Origin: Ligula intestinalis
Lineage: Eukaryota; Platyhelminthes; Cestoda; Diphyllobothriidea; Diphyllobothriidae
Length of the DNA stretch: 64,000 nt
Direction of reading: 5' to 3'
Assembly (NCBI GenBank): GCA_036362985.1
Contig: JAYGXS010000005.1
Span: 56,320,985-56,384,984, forward strand
Shown: piece after piece, positions 41,881 through 53,197 of the stretch
Layout of the letters: each line of letters opens with the position of its first letter
Numbering within the stretch: position 1 is the stretch's first letter
Notes under the pieces: model-generated
Seen by the model: the letters and a program-made list of their open reading frames with translations, nothing else
What the model was told of the DNA's origin: nothing
Databases searched by the model: none
Program-made: the position numbers and the translations under genes

Positions 41881-42298
41881 TTTTTTCAAAAAAAAATGCC
41901 AGGGACATTTAGAAGCAGATGCTTCATATAAAACACGTGAACCGTCAACGTACTTTATTTCTGACAGTCACAAAAAGACTATGGGAAGTCGACTTTTATC
42001 AGCAAGGCTTAGGCTGATGATACTGTAAACAGGACACGGGAAGCGGAACACCCCACTCAAGTAAAATTGCGGCCTGAATACACTTCCAGTAAGCCTAAAT
42101 ATTCCGGTGTCCTAAACCTAGCAACAGTCCTGTTTCAACCTAGATGATAGTTCTAATCTTAACCCCCTACCCTGTTATAGACCGCAGTCTTACGGAAAAA
42201 CCCTAACCTTATCTTTCAATCACCTTTTTCCTGGTGCAAATTTGAAGATTGCATAGACAGCAGAAGTTTAATTTTCGCGAGTGCTCTTCAGCTACGGC
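41881..42298. other. unassigned spacer
   Basis: Nothing recognised. Its last eight bases GCTACGGC are the left target duplication of the next MITE. Confidence 0.3.
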
Positions 42299-42840
42299 GG
42301 CAAAAGTAGCCTTTTTAGCCCCACTCATATACCCCTAGTTCCGGCATTTTGTCCTGCAAAAACGGTGGTTATAGAGTTTTGTGGGGGTGGGGAAATAGGA
42401 TAGGTAGAGAAGGAAATTTTAAGAAGTAAGTGTTAAGTGAAAAAATGTAGTCGAAATTGCTTCCCGGGGCCGCTGGGAGCAGGTTGTTCCGCGTGTAAAT
42501 TGAAGGTGTGCGCGGCGCTTTGCGTCGTGGACTATACTAATCTAACTCCAGAACGGTAAGTGGGACCTCAGGAAAGTTGAAGTAGGCGACTTTCTAACCA
42601 CCATTTCAATTTTTCGGAAAATTCAAAAATCGGGTTTTTCCGCAGTAAGTTCAACGATAATACAGATTAGGAAAACCAACAGATATAAATCAACAACATC
42701 TCTAAATAAATTAAAATAAAAATGCATTTAGCATTTACTTAAGTATATTCCACTGCGTGTCCTAATTCCCCACCCATAAAACCCAGTAACCACCGTTTTC
42801 GTAGTAAAACATAAGTGGGTCTACATAAGCTACTGTTGCC
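42299..42840 (+). mobile_element. MITE copy 4 (542 bp)
   Basis: GGCAAAAGTAG ... CTACATAAGCTACTGTTGCC. Flanking octamers GCTACGGC (42291-42298) and GCTGCGGC (42841-42848) match at seven of eight bases, supporting an 8-bp target duplication. No coding capacity. Confidence 0.85.
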
Positions 42841-43549
42841 GCTGCGGCCTCTCGCTGCATAACATGAATAACGTATGAGAGAATACAAAAAAATTGAATT
42901 CGGACAGAAAAAGCGATGCAAACAGCAAGGTCATATACTACGGTTTAAAATCAACAAATGTAAACAGTTGGAGCACGTGGCAAACCTAACTTTGCCGTAG
43001 CAACATTCAGCTCCCTGATTTACACATTTCCCTGCCTGACTTTTTACCTTAAATGTTTTCCTCACTTTACTGCCCACAGTGTTTTAACTTGCTTACGTTA
43101 TTGATCAGCCCTAGTGGCCATTTTCGATGACTTTGCTGTTCGCATCGATCTTTCTGTACGAGTTTAATTATTTTGTATCCTCTCATATCTTATTCATGTT
43201 ATGCGGCGAGAGGCCACAGTTGAAGAGCACTCGCGAAATTTATGGTTCCATTCAATTGTCCTGTCTATGCAATTTTCAACCTACCCTTATCCATAATTCT
43301 GGACCTAGCCATAACTTATCTTAAAGAGAACCCTCACCCTAAACTTAACAATAGCCTTAACCATAGAGCTCACCCTATTTTCCCACGTGTTTGGCGTAAA
43401 CACACACCTCTATTGCGGGTGGTTCCTGTTCTCATATCCTGTTTAGAGGACTGTAAAAGTAATCCCTTGACTTATATCTCTAATCGCTGGAAATGAAACA
43501 GGCTTTGCATGACAGCGAAATATATAGAAGAACACATAGAGCACTGGTA
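42841..43549. other. unassigned spacer
   Basis: No family recognised; the frame 43242-43496 (+) lacks motifs. Confidence 0.3.
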
Positions 43550-44125
43550 ACAAGATGCAGCAAGCGAACTGGCAAAACGACGCCTTAACACTGCAATCAC
43601 AAGTGCTCTCCCCGCAGCAGACTTACGCGTGTCATTCACCAACTCTCCCCTCCTACGTTTGGGAGGCAAACACCGACTCCCGTTGAAGGCCACATCCATG
43701 TGCATATACGCCTTCACTTGCTCCTGTGAAGCAAGATACATTGGCCGAACAACGAGGCGTCTGGAAAAGAGTACGTGAACACGCACCGGCCTGTTTAAGC
43801 AAAGGTGAAACTAAATCGACCTCGAGCTCAATCCTTGCACACTTTGTCAATACGAATCATCGAGCCGATACCAATAAAGCCTTTCAGGTTGTCTACTGGA
43901 CACCATCTAACTTTTCCAAAGGCCTACACCAACGGATGCTTGCAACAGCCGAAGCAGTAGCTATAAGGCTAGAAAATCCAGTGCTGTGTTGTCAAAAGAC
44001 GCTGACCCAACCTCTTGCACTTTCATGGCCTACACCGACACCACGTGGAGATAGCATTTCGCCCCTACCAACTATTGGCAGCCTCTCAACCAACACGCCG
44101 ACATGGCCTACATGTGCAAACTAAC
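43550..44125 (+). pseudogene. PLE GIY-YIG endonuclease, second lineage
   Basis: It resembles the 14.46-14.94 kb copy. One frame gives SNEL-type linker, then LRLGGKHRLPLKATSMCIYA and FTCSCEARYIGRTTRRLEK. A one-base shift leads to RVREHAPACLSKGETKSTSS, VNTNHRADTNKAFQVVYWTP, then RQRMLATAEAVAIRL-like QRMLATAEAVAIRLENPVLC. It ends GSLSTNTPTWPTCAN and a stop. The YIG residues survive here (YIG), unlike the GYIA of the 14.5-kb copy. No RT domain. Confidence 0.82.
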
Positions 44126-44330
44126 ATAGTTCGCAGTGGCCAATCAGCGCCCGTGTTAGACAGTTATTGATTTTTTTACTTATTCAAACCTTCATTGTTA
44201 TGTACAGCGTTAATTTCCCTTGCAAATGTTTGGCCTGATGACCAGTTGCTGAAAACAATTGTTTGCCATAAATAACTTTCAAGATTAACCATGGGAATAT
44301 TTACGGAACTTAAACAGACTTTGCATGACA
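44126..44330 (+). mobile_element. PLE 3' end, second lineage
   Basis: GTGGCCAATCAGCGCCCGTG, GTTATGTACAGCGTTAATTT and the GCCTGATGACCAGTTGCTG module with GAAA near 44232-44256, then CATGGGAATATTTACGG. Same ending as 15.1 and 41.6 kb. Confidence 0.75.
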
Positions 44331-45559
44331 GCAAAATATATACAACACACAGAGAACTGGCAGTTCTCCCAAGCGGTGTTGTAAAAGATGATCGAAAAGA
44401 CGTTAACAGGAAAGTCGGTGTGATCATTTTACAAGCCAGTTAGTATGGTAACGCACTTCTCCTAAGTACAGCAATTAGAAGGCATGCTTACCGCTATAAT
44501 TCACAAGTAGTAGTACAGATACTTGCGATATCCCTTGCCAGGATAGGATTTCTCGTCAATTGAAAAGAATTATTACGATGACATACTGGCGGGCCTATCA
44601 AATTAAGCTCACACTTTTTTTCTTACTCCCATTAGCATGCTAATTTTTTTATATATATACGTCGGTTGGCTTACTTTGCCCACTTAAAACCGATTTTTGT
44701 CCTCTTCATTCATTTGAACTACAACGAGGTCATCAGTGCAAGACGCTAGCGTCATTTTGAAAGCAATCCGAATTGGCCGATGTTTGACGAATTTTCCCGG
44801 GGTATTTATCCACGATGTCGACAACTGCAGTAATTGACGATGATGGATTGCTTTTGATTTCCCAGTGTTGTGAGTTTGTACGCCTAATTTCATGCCTTGT
44901 GAATGGAGGACACTTTTGCTAAAAAATTTAAATTTTAAAATTTAAATGATATTTTCAAAATAAACCGTATCTCTTTCTCTCCCTCTCTGAGAGGTTGGTA
45001 GGGCGGAGAGGCAGCTAAACCGATTTTAAACTACATGGCAGTTTAAGTGCCAGCACAGGAAGATGCTTCAGTCGACAGTAAGCGTGCTGGATAAGGTTGG
45101 TCAGTCCTAGAATCCGCAGTAGGGATAAAGAAGGAAGACCTCGCGAAGCAATCCACTACTTTTCTGTCATCCTAAGCGGATACTTGAGGGGAGGTAAATG
45201 CGGAGTAATTCGCTGTTATCAGCAGCGTACACAGCTGCTTTTGAAACAAGAAAGTGCACAAGGCCGCACGCGGTGTAGATAGCACGCCATCTCTCGGAGG
45301 CAGGGGGGGGGGGGCTGGAGATGTTAGCCATTTTTAAAGACAAAAGGACGTCCATATTCTCTTATTAGGTTTTCACAGACCGCAATCACATTTCTGCCAG
45401 TCACATTATTTAGCTTCAAGTCTCTGCAGTCACGCCGGATACAACTGCACTTCTGAGAGAACACTGGTTCTTAAAAAACAGCAGCGGACCACAGCCCTCC
45501 ATTCGTCTAAAAGTTCGCTTAAGCTATGGTTTACTGGGTAGCGACTTCGTGGAGCCATA
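44331..45559. other. unassigned stretch
   Basis: TTTATATATATATAC near 44646, an AAATTTAAATTTTAAAATTT palindrome near 44922, and a G-run near 45305. Minus-strand remnants of the PLE linker may extend to about 45400, but stops make them hard to read. Confidence 0.35.
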
Positions 45560-46425
45560 AAGAAGGGGTTTCCTGGGCTGTCCGCATTTCAAGTTGAGAG
45601 CCTACATGCACGCGTAAGTTTATCGAGGAGAGTGTCCAACTCAAGTCTTCCGTCTGCTAGTACAATACTATCGTCCACATATCGAACATAGGACGAAAGG
45701 TCCTTTGCTTGCTCTCCAGTTTGCCCCTGATGACATCAGCTAGTAGAGGTCCAAGCAGTGATCTCATCACTACGCCATCGATTTGGCGATAAAGATGAGC
45801 ATTAAGGCGAAATTGCCCGTTTAACGTGCAGCGTAAAAGCAGTTCTTTTAGGCCTCCAACCGGCACGCCGAGTGGAAAATCCTGTTTTTCAATCTCATCC
45901 CACATAAATTTTATGGTTTTTGAGAAGGGAATGCTAGGGCACAGAGACGCGGCATCTAAGGATAAAGTTTTTTCATTTAGATTTGTATTTCTTATGGACT
46001 CCGTGAATTAGAACATGTCCCGTAGGCTGCGTGGTGCTATTTCATGCCAACTCGGTTTCAGCTTGCCAGCAAGACACTTTGTGATTGCATGTGAATTGCA
46101 AATTTCAAGTAGCGGTCTTATTGGAATCTCTGGGTTTTGAATCTTACGCAAACCATAGAGCCTTAGGGGGGGGGACTGTATCCGTGGGTTTGAGCCCTTC
46201 CAACTCTTGTCCACTTAGGAAACCTTGGTCTTTCAGTTTCCGAAGAGAGGTTGTGAGTTGGGATTCTAGGCTCACGGGGTCATCCTTATTATGTCGTTCT
46301 CTTTTGAGCTTAGTGTCATAAGCCAGGATTTATTCAATCTTGGCAACGTAGACCCTTTCACTCATTAGGACGAGACCAGAACCTTTGTCCGGTTTGGTGA
46401 TGAATATTTCACTGTGTTTGACGCA
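45560..46425 (-). pseudogene. PLE reverse transcriptase, distinct lineage
   Basis: The minus strand from 46420 reads an N-terminal segment (FITKPDKGSGLVLMSERVY), LESQLTTSLRKLKDQGFLSG, PPLRLYGLRKIQNPEIPIRP and KPSWHEIAPRSLRDMF. It continues with DFPLGVPVGGLKELLLRCTL, LYRQIDGVVMRSLLGPLLAD (motif B; the usual MGSPLGPLLAD is changed to MRSLLGPLLAD) and YVRYVDDSIVLADGRLELD with intact YVDD (complement of 45670-45681). Several stops and frame changes break it. The motif B wording differs from the TPTGSPISGLIAE of the 6.3-kb element, so it is a separate PLE lineage. Confidence 0.85.
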
Positions 46426-47327
46426 AGTGTTTGCATTTCTTCAAATGCTCTTACTTCTAAGATAGTGGTAGCAACAATTCACGAGTGTTGGTTTAAAATA
46501 CTCTACTCAATGTACATCGACTTCATGGGGCCATGGAGAACGGTCTCCTTATCTGCCCGCATTCGAAGGTAAACGCCCACGTCCACTCAGCTGACACATA
46601 AATTTATGGTTTGGGGATTGTGCCGAACGACGGGAGAAGGTCTCTTGGGTGCCTGGCAATATCTGCCATGTCACACAGCACAACTATGGGATGCGCGCTT
46701 TTCCAATAACGGACTTAATGGGTGAATACACAAGCGCCTCTTGCAGCACTACCGATACATGATTTGCGACTGTTTATTTATCAGACCTTGCCGACCTCCA
46801 CCGGAGACCGTTGCAATGTCCACCACCCCGTGGACGTGATGGGTGGTCTTGGGCTAAATTCCGAGAGGATTCGCGTTAGGGTCACGCTAGGGATATAAAT
46901 AGGCCTGTGCTGGGCGGGGCGGGGGGAGGTTAGAGGTAGAACACGGGAATAAGTACCCCTCCTTGAATCTAGCGTACAGCCACATGTAGTACCGGGAAAT
47001 TCTATTACCGTGCTTTGCCTGTTAGGTTAGCTGCAACCTAAACATTGCGTACACATGTCGTGGAGACTGAAACGATCTTCAGCGAAGGCTAGCAAGATGG
47101 ACATCGAAGGGCTCTCGGATCTGATGAATAAACTGTCGGTAATACCACAAGAGGCGCTTGGGCACTCATTTACGAAGTCAGCTAACGAAAAATGCAAAAG
47201 TGCTGTGACAAGACGAATACTGCTAGATACACAATAGGGCTTCTTCTTCTGCCATCCTGCACAATCCTTAAACCATAACCTAACGTGTCGGAGGGGTAGA
47301 TGTGAGGCTCACCTTCGAATGCGGGTC
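46426..47327. other. unassigned stretch
   Basis: No family recognised; the 60-codon frame at 47055-47237 (+) has no motif. Confidence 0.3.
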
Positions 47328-47440
47328 GAACATGAGCCCATCCCCAGTAGCTCCATAGGTCGCTATTCAGTTAGGTATAGTTTAACTAGATTTTGAACGA
47401 ACGCTGGGCTCTGATTCACAGGTCTCACTGGGAATGCTGG
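47328..47440 (+). repeat. direct repeat, copy 1 (about 110 bp)
   Basis: GAACATGAGCCCATCCCCAG ... TAGTTTAACTAGAT ... TCACAGGTCTCACTGGGAAT. Recurs at 48506-48610. Confidence 0.8.
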
Positions 47441-48505
47441 GGGTCAATGGCGTCGAGAGAGAACTAACTTCCGTCCAAGCAACTGCCACTGCGTGTCCGC
47501 ATCTCTTCCAGACATGTGACTGCTTATTACGCAGCCAATGTTCACTGAAAGTTGGATAGCGATTTGTAAAAGCCCCCTGTCCAAGTTTCTTACAGAAATC
47601 GTGGTCCGAGGTTTAATGCTTAATAAAGGAGTCGGTAATGCGTGCTTAATACGTAGATAGTAGACAGTAGCAAATACATAAAAGTTGCGTTTAATTGTTT
47701 GAGTGGGTTACATACTTATGTAAAAAACAGCAGGAGGGAATAAAATCGACAATCATGAACACCTATTGGTTCAGTAAAGCATGCTCATTAACCAATAAGA
47801 ATACTGAACAACTCCGATTGGTTAACTTAATGAAGCAAATGGTTGGGTAGGCCAAAATTAGACCTACTTAAAGTTGCAAGTAAGCTGTTATTATCAATAC
47901 GAGTCCTGAAAGGGCCTCTCTGTGGATCTCTGCCGAACGTTGCTTCATTATCTAGCACAAGTAAACGCGCCAGTTAGGCGGCAGGTAAGCTAACAGGCAG
48001 GTTCCTTGTTCCGGAGGCCCCTGACTTGGGAAAGTAATTACAGTAGAAGTAGTACCATTGGGGCGAATGGATACTTCGTTCGGGATTCTACCACGTAGGT
48101 CCAAGCAGGTCACAGCAAGTTCCTCGTGCTGGTAATAGCTACTTTCCCCATCCCTTAACTAGCATCTAACTCTCCGTTGTGGTTCCCAGAAGCTAGGCTC
48201 TGCCCAGTGGCCACACCCTGATAGCCACATCGACCTGTGGGCTAAACTAGATAAGGGTATTCGCATTCTGGGTCTTCACAGACGGCAATTTTTCGCCCCA
48301 TAGGCGGTCCAGACAGCCTTGGACCGGTTTTCCACCGAATAAAGCAGTGACCTAGGGTCATATTTAGAGATAGCACTGCTTGCGCTGTTGCAAAGAGGTG
48401 ACTAGAAAAAGTGTTCCGAACAAGCATTGTGAGATCACGTCATCCGCAAACATGTGCGGGCTTGCAGATACTAAACTTACGATGGAAACAAATACGGGTC
48501 GAACA
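47441..48505. other. unassigned stretch between direct repeats
   Basis: Nothing recognised. Confidence 0.3.
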
Positions 48506-48610
48506 TGAGCCCATCCCCGGTGGTTCCATGAACTCGTTATCCAGTGAGTCATAGTTTAACTGGATCTTAGACAAACAGAGGGCGCTGTTTCACAGGCCTC
48601 ACAGGGAATT
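48506..48610 (+). repeat. direct repeat, copy 2
   Basis: GAACATGAGCCCATCCCCGG ... TAGTTTAACTGGAT ... TCACAGGCCTCACAGGGAAT; about 1180 bp after copy 1. Confidence 0.8.
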
Positions 48611-48675
48611 CAATTGGGGAACGCACGGGCCACCAAGTCGTCTTACGCCAACACCGGGGAACCAGATGGTCGAAC
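48611..48675 (+). repeat. PLE tail fragment
   Basis: GGGGAACGCACGGGCCACCA then CGTCTTACGCCAACACCG matches the tail of the 6-7 kb PLE (GGGGAACAGACGGGCCAGCA at 7299). Confidence 0.55.
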
Positions 48676-48840
48676 AATCACCACGTCCAATTCCACCATC
48701 GCGGTTGGCTGAATGCCGTTGTTTCGAAGGTTGCCAACTGACAGGATAACCCATACCTCCCAGTCAGCCCAGTGTATGTGTGGATTGGCTGACCGATAAC
48801 ATGAGAGTCAAGTTGTAATGACTCCTTCTTACTATTACCA

Positions 48841-49134
48841 GGAGGTTTGTTTAATTTGAGTTGACCCAATTGTGAAAAAAACTCGAGGCGTTCGGCGGGA
48901 TTTGAACCCGCGTACCAGAGAAGGCCTTTATTGGAAGCCAACGTTCTAACCGCAAAGCTACAAACGTTCCGCCTCGCTCCATGAATTTAATCATATTTGG
49001 GTCGATATTACCCGCCAAACTTTGCCGGTCGTGTGGCATCCACCAATACGGGACAGCAAGTTGACTGCCCAAGCAGGATTTCCTAAGCAATCACCTAGAA
49101 TCCACCAGAATGACTACCAGGCTGACTTAATTAT
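48841..49134 (-). repeat. tRNA-derived SINE, tandem copy 1
   Basis: Minus-strand tRNA-like head about 48884-48975 with B box GGTTCAAATCCC and A box TAGCTTTGCGGTTAGAACGT. The body includes TTGACCCAATTGTGAAAAA-type sequence on the plus strand, and TGGGTCGATATTACCCGCCA, AGTTGACTGCCCAAGCAGGA and CACCTAGAATCCACCAGAAT. Confidence 0.88.
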
Positions 49135-49138
49135 TAGG

Positions 49139-49330
49139 AGGTTTGGCAGATTTGCTTAATTTGAGTTGACCCAATTGTGAAAAAACTCGAGGTGTTCGGC
49201 GGGATTCAAACCCGCGTATCAGAGAAGGCCTTTACCGGAAGCCAACGCTCTAACCGCTAAGCTACAAACGCCTCGCCTCGCGCCATGAATTTAATCACAC
49301 TTGGGTCGATCTTACCCGCTTAACTTTGCC
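49139..49330 (-). repeat. tRNA-derived SINE, tandem copy 2
   Basis: Same orientation, directly after copy 1. The head is at about 49188-49277 with B box GGTTTGAATCCC and A box TAGCTTAGCGGTTAGAGCGT. GGTTTGGCAGATTTGCTTAA at its left edge completes the tail lost from copy 1. Confidence 0.88.
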
Positions 49331-49398
49331 GCTTTGTCTTCTTACTATGACCCCTATGACCCTAACAATCAGTTGCATGCTATGATGTAGTAGTAGTA

Positions 49399-49408
49399 NN
49401 NNNNNNNN
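49399..49408. other. assembly gap (10 N)
   Basis: Ten Ns following TAGTAGTAGTA; the true gap size is unknown. Confidence 0.99.
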
Positions 49409-49639
49409 CACTACATTTTTTACAGAATTCTTCCGATATACCAAAGGCGTTTCCTGCATTAGTCTAATTCACTTTCTGCTGTGTATCTGCCCGATGTTCT
49501 ATGACATACTTCGGCGACAGGATGGTTGGTTGGTTGATAGAACCCCTTGAGGCATTCACACCCGCCGCAACTCGAATCTACCGGTGACAAACCTTTGCCT
49601 GCAACAACACATTATTCTACGGGCTCTCTGCAATTCCTA

Positions 49640-50620
49640 TAGGAACAAACAGGCGATTTCCAGGTGATATATCGAAATAAGAGCGTGTGAAGTGCCTTCT
49701 TTTATGGACGTACTTCATTTTTGATGGAAAGATTTATGAGCGAGTGAAAGGCACGCCAATGGGTTTGCTGATTACAAGACTCATAGCTGAGGCGGTCCTA
49801 CAACAGTCACTACAAACCGAAATGCTCGACTCAATATATTCACGATATCTTCATCACCACCGAACAGTATCAGGTGCAGGAATTCAAGTTACATCTTAAA
49901 GCCGCATGTAGAAAGAGAAGAAAACAACCAGCTAGCCTTCCTTGACGTGGTCGTCGGCCGTAAATAGTATGGTCTGAAAACTGAAGTAGTCGGGAAAGTG
50001 ACTAATACGACGCAAATACAAAGCTTAAATAACAACCACCCAATCAGCCACAAAAGCAGCTTTTTGAGGGCGCTATACCGGTGTGTTGCGACTCAATGCA
50101 ACGAACTAAAAGAAATGGCGGTCGAATCGCAATACATTCGACGAGTGTATTCGCAAACAAGGCGACAGTCTGAACCGCACCAGCCTCGAATATTTGCAAG
50201 GGCTTGTGTATGTGAAGAACTTCTTTAGAACCGTCAGCCACTTCCTCACAACCCAGAATGGGAATTGTACGCATACCGGAGACAACTATCAGGCGTCAGG
50301 TCAGGAGACCGAAAGACCCAGAACAACGACAGGAAAATCATGAAGCCGTTTACGGGATCTGTTGCAGTTACAGACAAAGCAACAAAGTCGGAGAAGCTGG
50401 AAGACTACTACGAAGGCGACTGGGCGAGTATGCAGCAGCAGTAGTGAGGAAAAATTAAGCTAGCTCCCAGATCGCGGCTCATTCGATGGGACCGGGCCAC
50501 ACCTTCAGGTTTAAAGAGTTCAAAATTTCTCCCAACGGGTGACAACCGCGTGAGCTGTGAGCTGTTGGAGTCCTGATTCTCCAAATAGCTCTCAATTACG
50601 AAGCGCAATAACCTCCTGTT
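49640..50620 (+). pseudogene. PLE RT end, linker and GIY-YIG relic, first lineage
   Basis: YERVKGTPMGLLITRLIAEA (motif B, with GLLITR for the usual GSPISG) lies near 49735-49800. Broken remains of the YMDD region follow, then ENNQLAFLDVVVGRK (thumb) near 49920-49965, NNNHPISHKSSFLRALYRCV near 50030, and a GIY-YIG ghost VYGICCSYRQSNK, AGRLLRRRLGEYAAAV near 50350-50450. GPGHTFRFKEF follows near 50490. Multiple frames and stops. Same lineage as the 6-kb element. Confidence 0.8.
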
Positions 50621-50825
50621 TCCATATTCTGGGCTGCGGGTGACCAGCAGTCACAGTTACAAAGAACTAAGTTTCTGAGTAATCTTCACGCCAATAATGG
50701 ATAACGGTGATGAAAGTACAGCTATTAGCGACTCGGACATGGACCGGCAAGCAAGCATCTTATTAATTACGACTCCCACCTATGAACACGAGTGACAGTG
50801 AACAGGAGTGGGACAGACGAGTTCC

Positions 50826-50872
50826 GTTAGCGGTCGGGTGAACTTTTATCAATGAGTGTCAACAGCCCCCCG
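50826..50872 (+). repeat. GTTCCGTTAGCGGTCG repeat, copy 1
   Basis: GAGTTCCGTTAGCGGTCGGG ... ATCAATGAGTGTCAA; recurs at 51120-51167 and 17319-17368. The two copies here bracket a SINE. Confidence 0.75.
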
Positions 50873-50884
50873 ACCTAACCCGAA

Positions 50885-51062
50885 AAGACAAGGAGCTTGG
50901 GGCTCAATGATTAGGGCATTTGACTCTGATCAAAGAGATCGCGAGTTCGAGGTTTGGGTGGGACACCACTTGGGTGTGGGTATGACTAGCTGACGACGGT
51001 TAATAAACCAGAAATGGTCATTCCAGTCTCCCTTGTCTCTTTCGGTATTACTATCTGTGTAC
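50885..51062 (+). repeat. tRNA-derived SINE of a second type
   Basis: An A-box-like TGGGGCTCAATGATTAGGG (50898-50916) and a B-box-like GCGAGTTCGAGGTTT (50941-50955) are followed by TGGGACACCACTTGGGTGTG and a CTTTCGGTATTACTATC end. The head differs from the other SINE family, so it is a second family or very diverged. Confidence 0.65.
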
Positions 51063-51119
51063 ACTACCAGCTACTACGGCTTTCAGGACCTCTGGTGAGG
51101 CCCGAGGCAGAGCGGCACA

Positions 51120-51300
51120 GGTGAGTTCCGTTAGCGGTCGGAAGAACGTTCATCAATGAGTGTAGTAGACGTGTGATCGCACCTTGTACTTCCATGACCA
51201 CTCTTCTGTGATGATCGGTTCGAATGAGAGTCCGAAACATCAGGACTGTATATTTCTTGTTACAGAGATCGCGTCTTCTCAACACAATATTGCTCAGTGT
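51120..51300 (+). mobile_element. PLE tail with repeat copy 2 and hammerhead-like module
   Basis: After GTGAGTTCCGTTAGCGGTCG (51120), the module at 51206-51241 reads CTGTGATGA, a CGG...CCG stem and GAAACATCAGG. It differs from the 31.3-kb copy by a GT insertion in the first box and ACAT for ACGT. It probably belongs to the 49.6-50.6 kb PLE, separated from it by the SINE. Confidence 0.5.
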
Positions 51301-52633
51301 CCCTCTTGTGTTTCCCTCGATGGAAAGCAGTCCATCTTTCGATGCAACTGGGCTATTCCCCAAAGAATTGCCGATTTTTGGTGAAAGCCCGCATAACTTA
51401 TGAGCTACTTCACCTATTGTTGCATTGAAAAGGATAAAAATCCTATCTAAATAATAACAGCTAGGAATATACGACGTATTGGAGGCAAATTTGGATTCCA
51501 ATCTTTTTTTCACTGTTCGGATAAATTTTCCTTCAAATAAGCGTGCTCTCACCGAGATGCCTAGATGGCAAAACAGACAAAACAGACAAAATAAACTGTA
51601 TATGATATTATCGGTCCACTTTTAAAAATTGCCTAACGCAGTAGTCATCCCATCTCCAATTGCATCTACGGGGTAAACATCCACATCTCGCCATTGCTGC
51701 ACCAAAGTATAGCTCTCGTGGTAACAGCGTAAATAAATTAACCCAATTTTTTTCGTGTGTGGTAGATATTTTCTATTTTGAGAGGATCTGATTATGCTCA
51801 AAGAAGCGGACGAAGCTCGAACGGCAAACAAAAACACCAATCACTGTCCGCATCGTTCATCTTAGACTCCACACACTTCTTCTCGGAGACTTGCGTGATA
51901 CCGCTTCATAATGAAAACAGAAGTTACGGCGGTTGACGGAAAAACATTACTCGGATGAACCTTCACGTTGGGTTTAGCCTTTCAACCACCTCAACTGTTA
52001 AGCCTTAACACTCGAATGAGAAACGCAAGCTGGGGGGGGGGGGGCTAATTTGACCTCGCGGCAATCTGACAGAAAAGGTCTTAGGCGGATTCATCAAACC
52101 TCTCAATTAGGAACGTTTATCAAGTTAGAGCACAGGTCAAAAGAAATGACACAGTACGCAGAGGCTACTTTTGACTAATAAATAACACCAAAAGTCGTCT
52201 TCGTTGGTGTTCGTGTGAAAAATTGAGAACAAGTGTCAGTGGAGCGAACAAAAAAGCCCTGGCAACAGAATGGTTGACGAGGAGGACATGACCACCTCAT
52301 CGGCAGCAAAAGATAAGCGCTCTGGTGCCATGGTTATTTCATGGCACTGGAATAAAACCAATGGAGCCCTTTCTGTTTCTTAAACCAGTGAGGATACTCA
52401 CTGTCAAAGTACCCGAATCCTGACTTCGTTAAGTGACGATGACTGCGACAGTAATAATGCTAACGATAGTACTGAGAATATCGAACGAATCAACTCATTT
52501 GAAGTCGCAAGTGGGATGAATAAAGAATTGCTGAAAGGAGGGATGTTAAGATGCGTTTGTATACGAAGGGCTTTTTTAGCTTTTCCGGCAGGCAGTAAAA
52601 TGTACACGGTTGAAGGTGGCGAAAAAAATGGTT
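51301..52633. other. unassigned stretch
   Basis: A G-run near 52031. The 162-codon minus-strand frame 51552-51064 crosses known repeats and is not accepted as a gene. Confidence 0.3.
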
Positions 52634-53197
52634 GGCAAAGGTACTTTCATATATTGCACCTTATATACCCCAACTCCCAGCAATCTGTCGTACGGGACAG
52701 GTGGTAATTGGGATTGGGGGAAATACGATAAGCAGTGAATAAAATTTGTAAAAGTGTAAAATGAAAAAAAATGCAGTTGAATTTTTCCCCACAGCAGCAG
52801 GAATTAAGTTGTTCCGCATGTACACTGAAGGTGAGTGCGGCACCTCGCACCGCGGACTATACTAATCTGACAGCAGAACGATAAGCTGGATCTCAGGTAA
52901 GTTAAAGTAGATAACATCCTAACCATTATATCTGTCCTTTATCGAATTTCAAGAAACCTGCAAGTTGATAATCGGGTGTTTCCGCAATACGTTAAACGAT
53001 AATAGAGATTAGGAAAATCTATAGATATAAATCAACAACATTTCTAAATACAATAAAAATGCATATAGCCGTTTTTCAAGTATATTTCACTGCCTATCCC
53101 CATTCCCCGCCACATAAAACCCTTATAACCACCGTTTCCGTAATAAAAATGTGGGGAGTACTTGTATATGAGGTGCACTACTTAAACTACTGCTGCC
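52634..53197 (+). mobile_element. MITE copy 5 (564 bp)
   Basis: GGCAAAGGTACTTTCATATA ... GTGCACTACTTAAACTACTG, CTGCC. The CCACCGTTTCCG box and internal CTCAGGTAAGTTAAAGTAGA match the family. Flanking octamers do not match each other. Confidence 0.82.

Noticed and set aside
42831..42921. Short minus-strand coding frame at the MITE end
   Set aside because: It crosses the terminal inverted repeat and lacks any motif.
51064..51552. 162-codon minus-strand frame
   Set aside because: It runs antisense through the repeat copy and PLE tail at 51.1-51.3 kb, with no motif.
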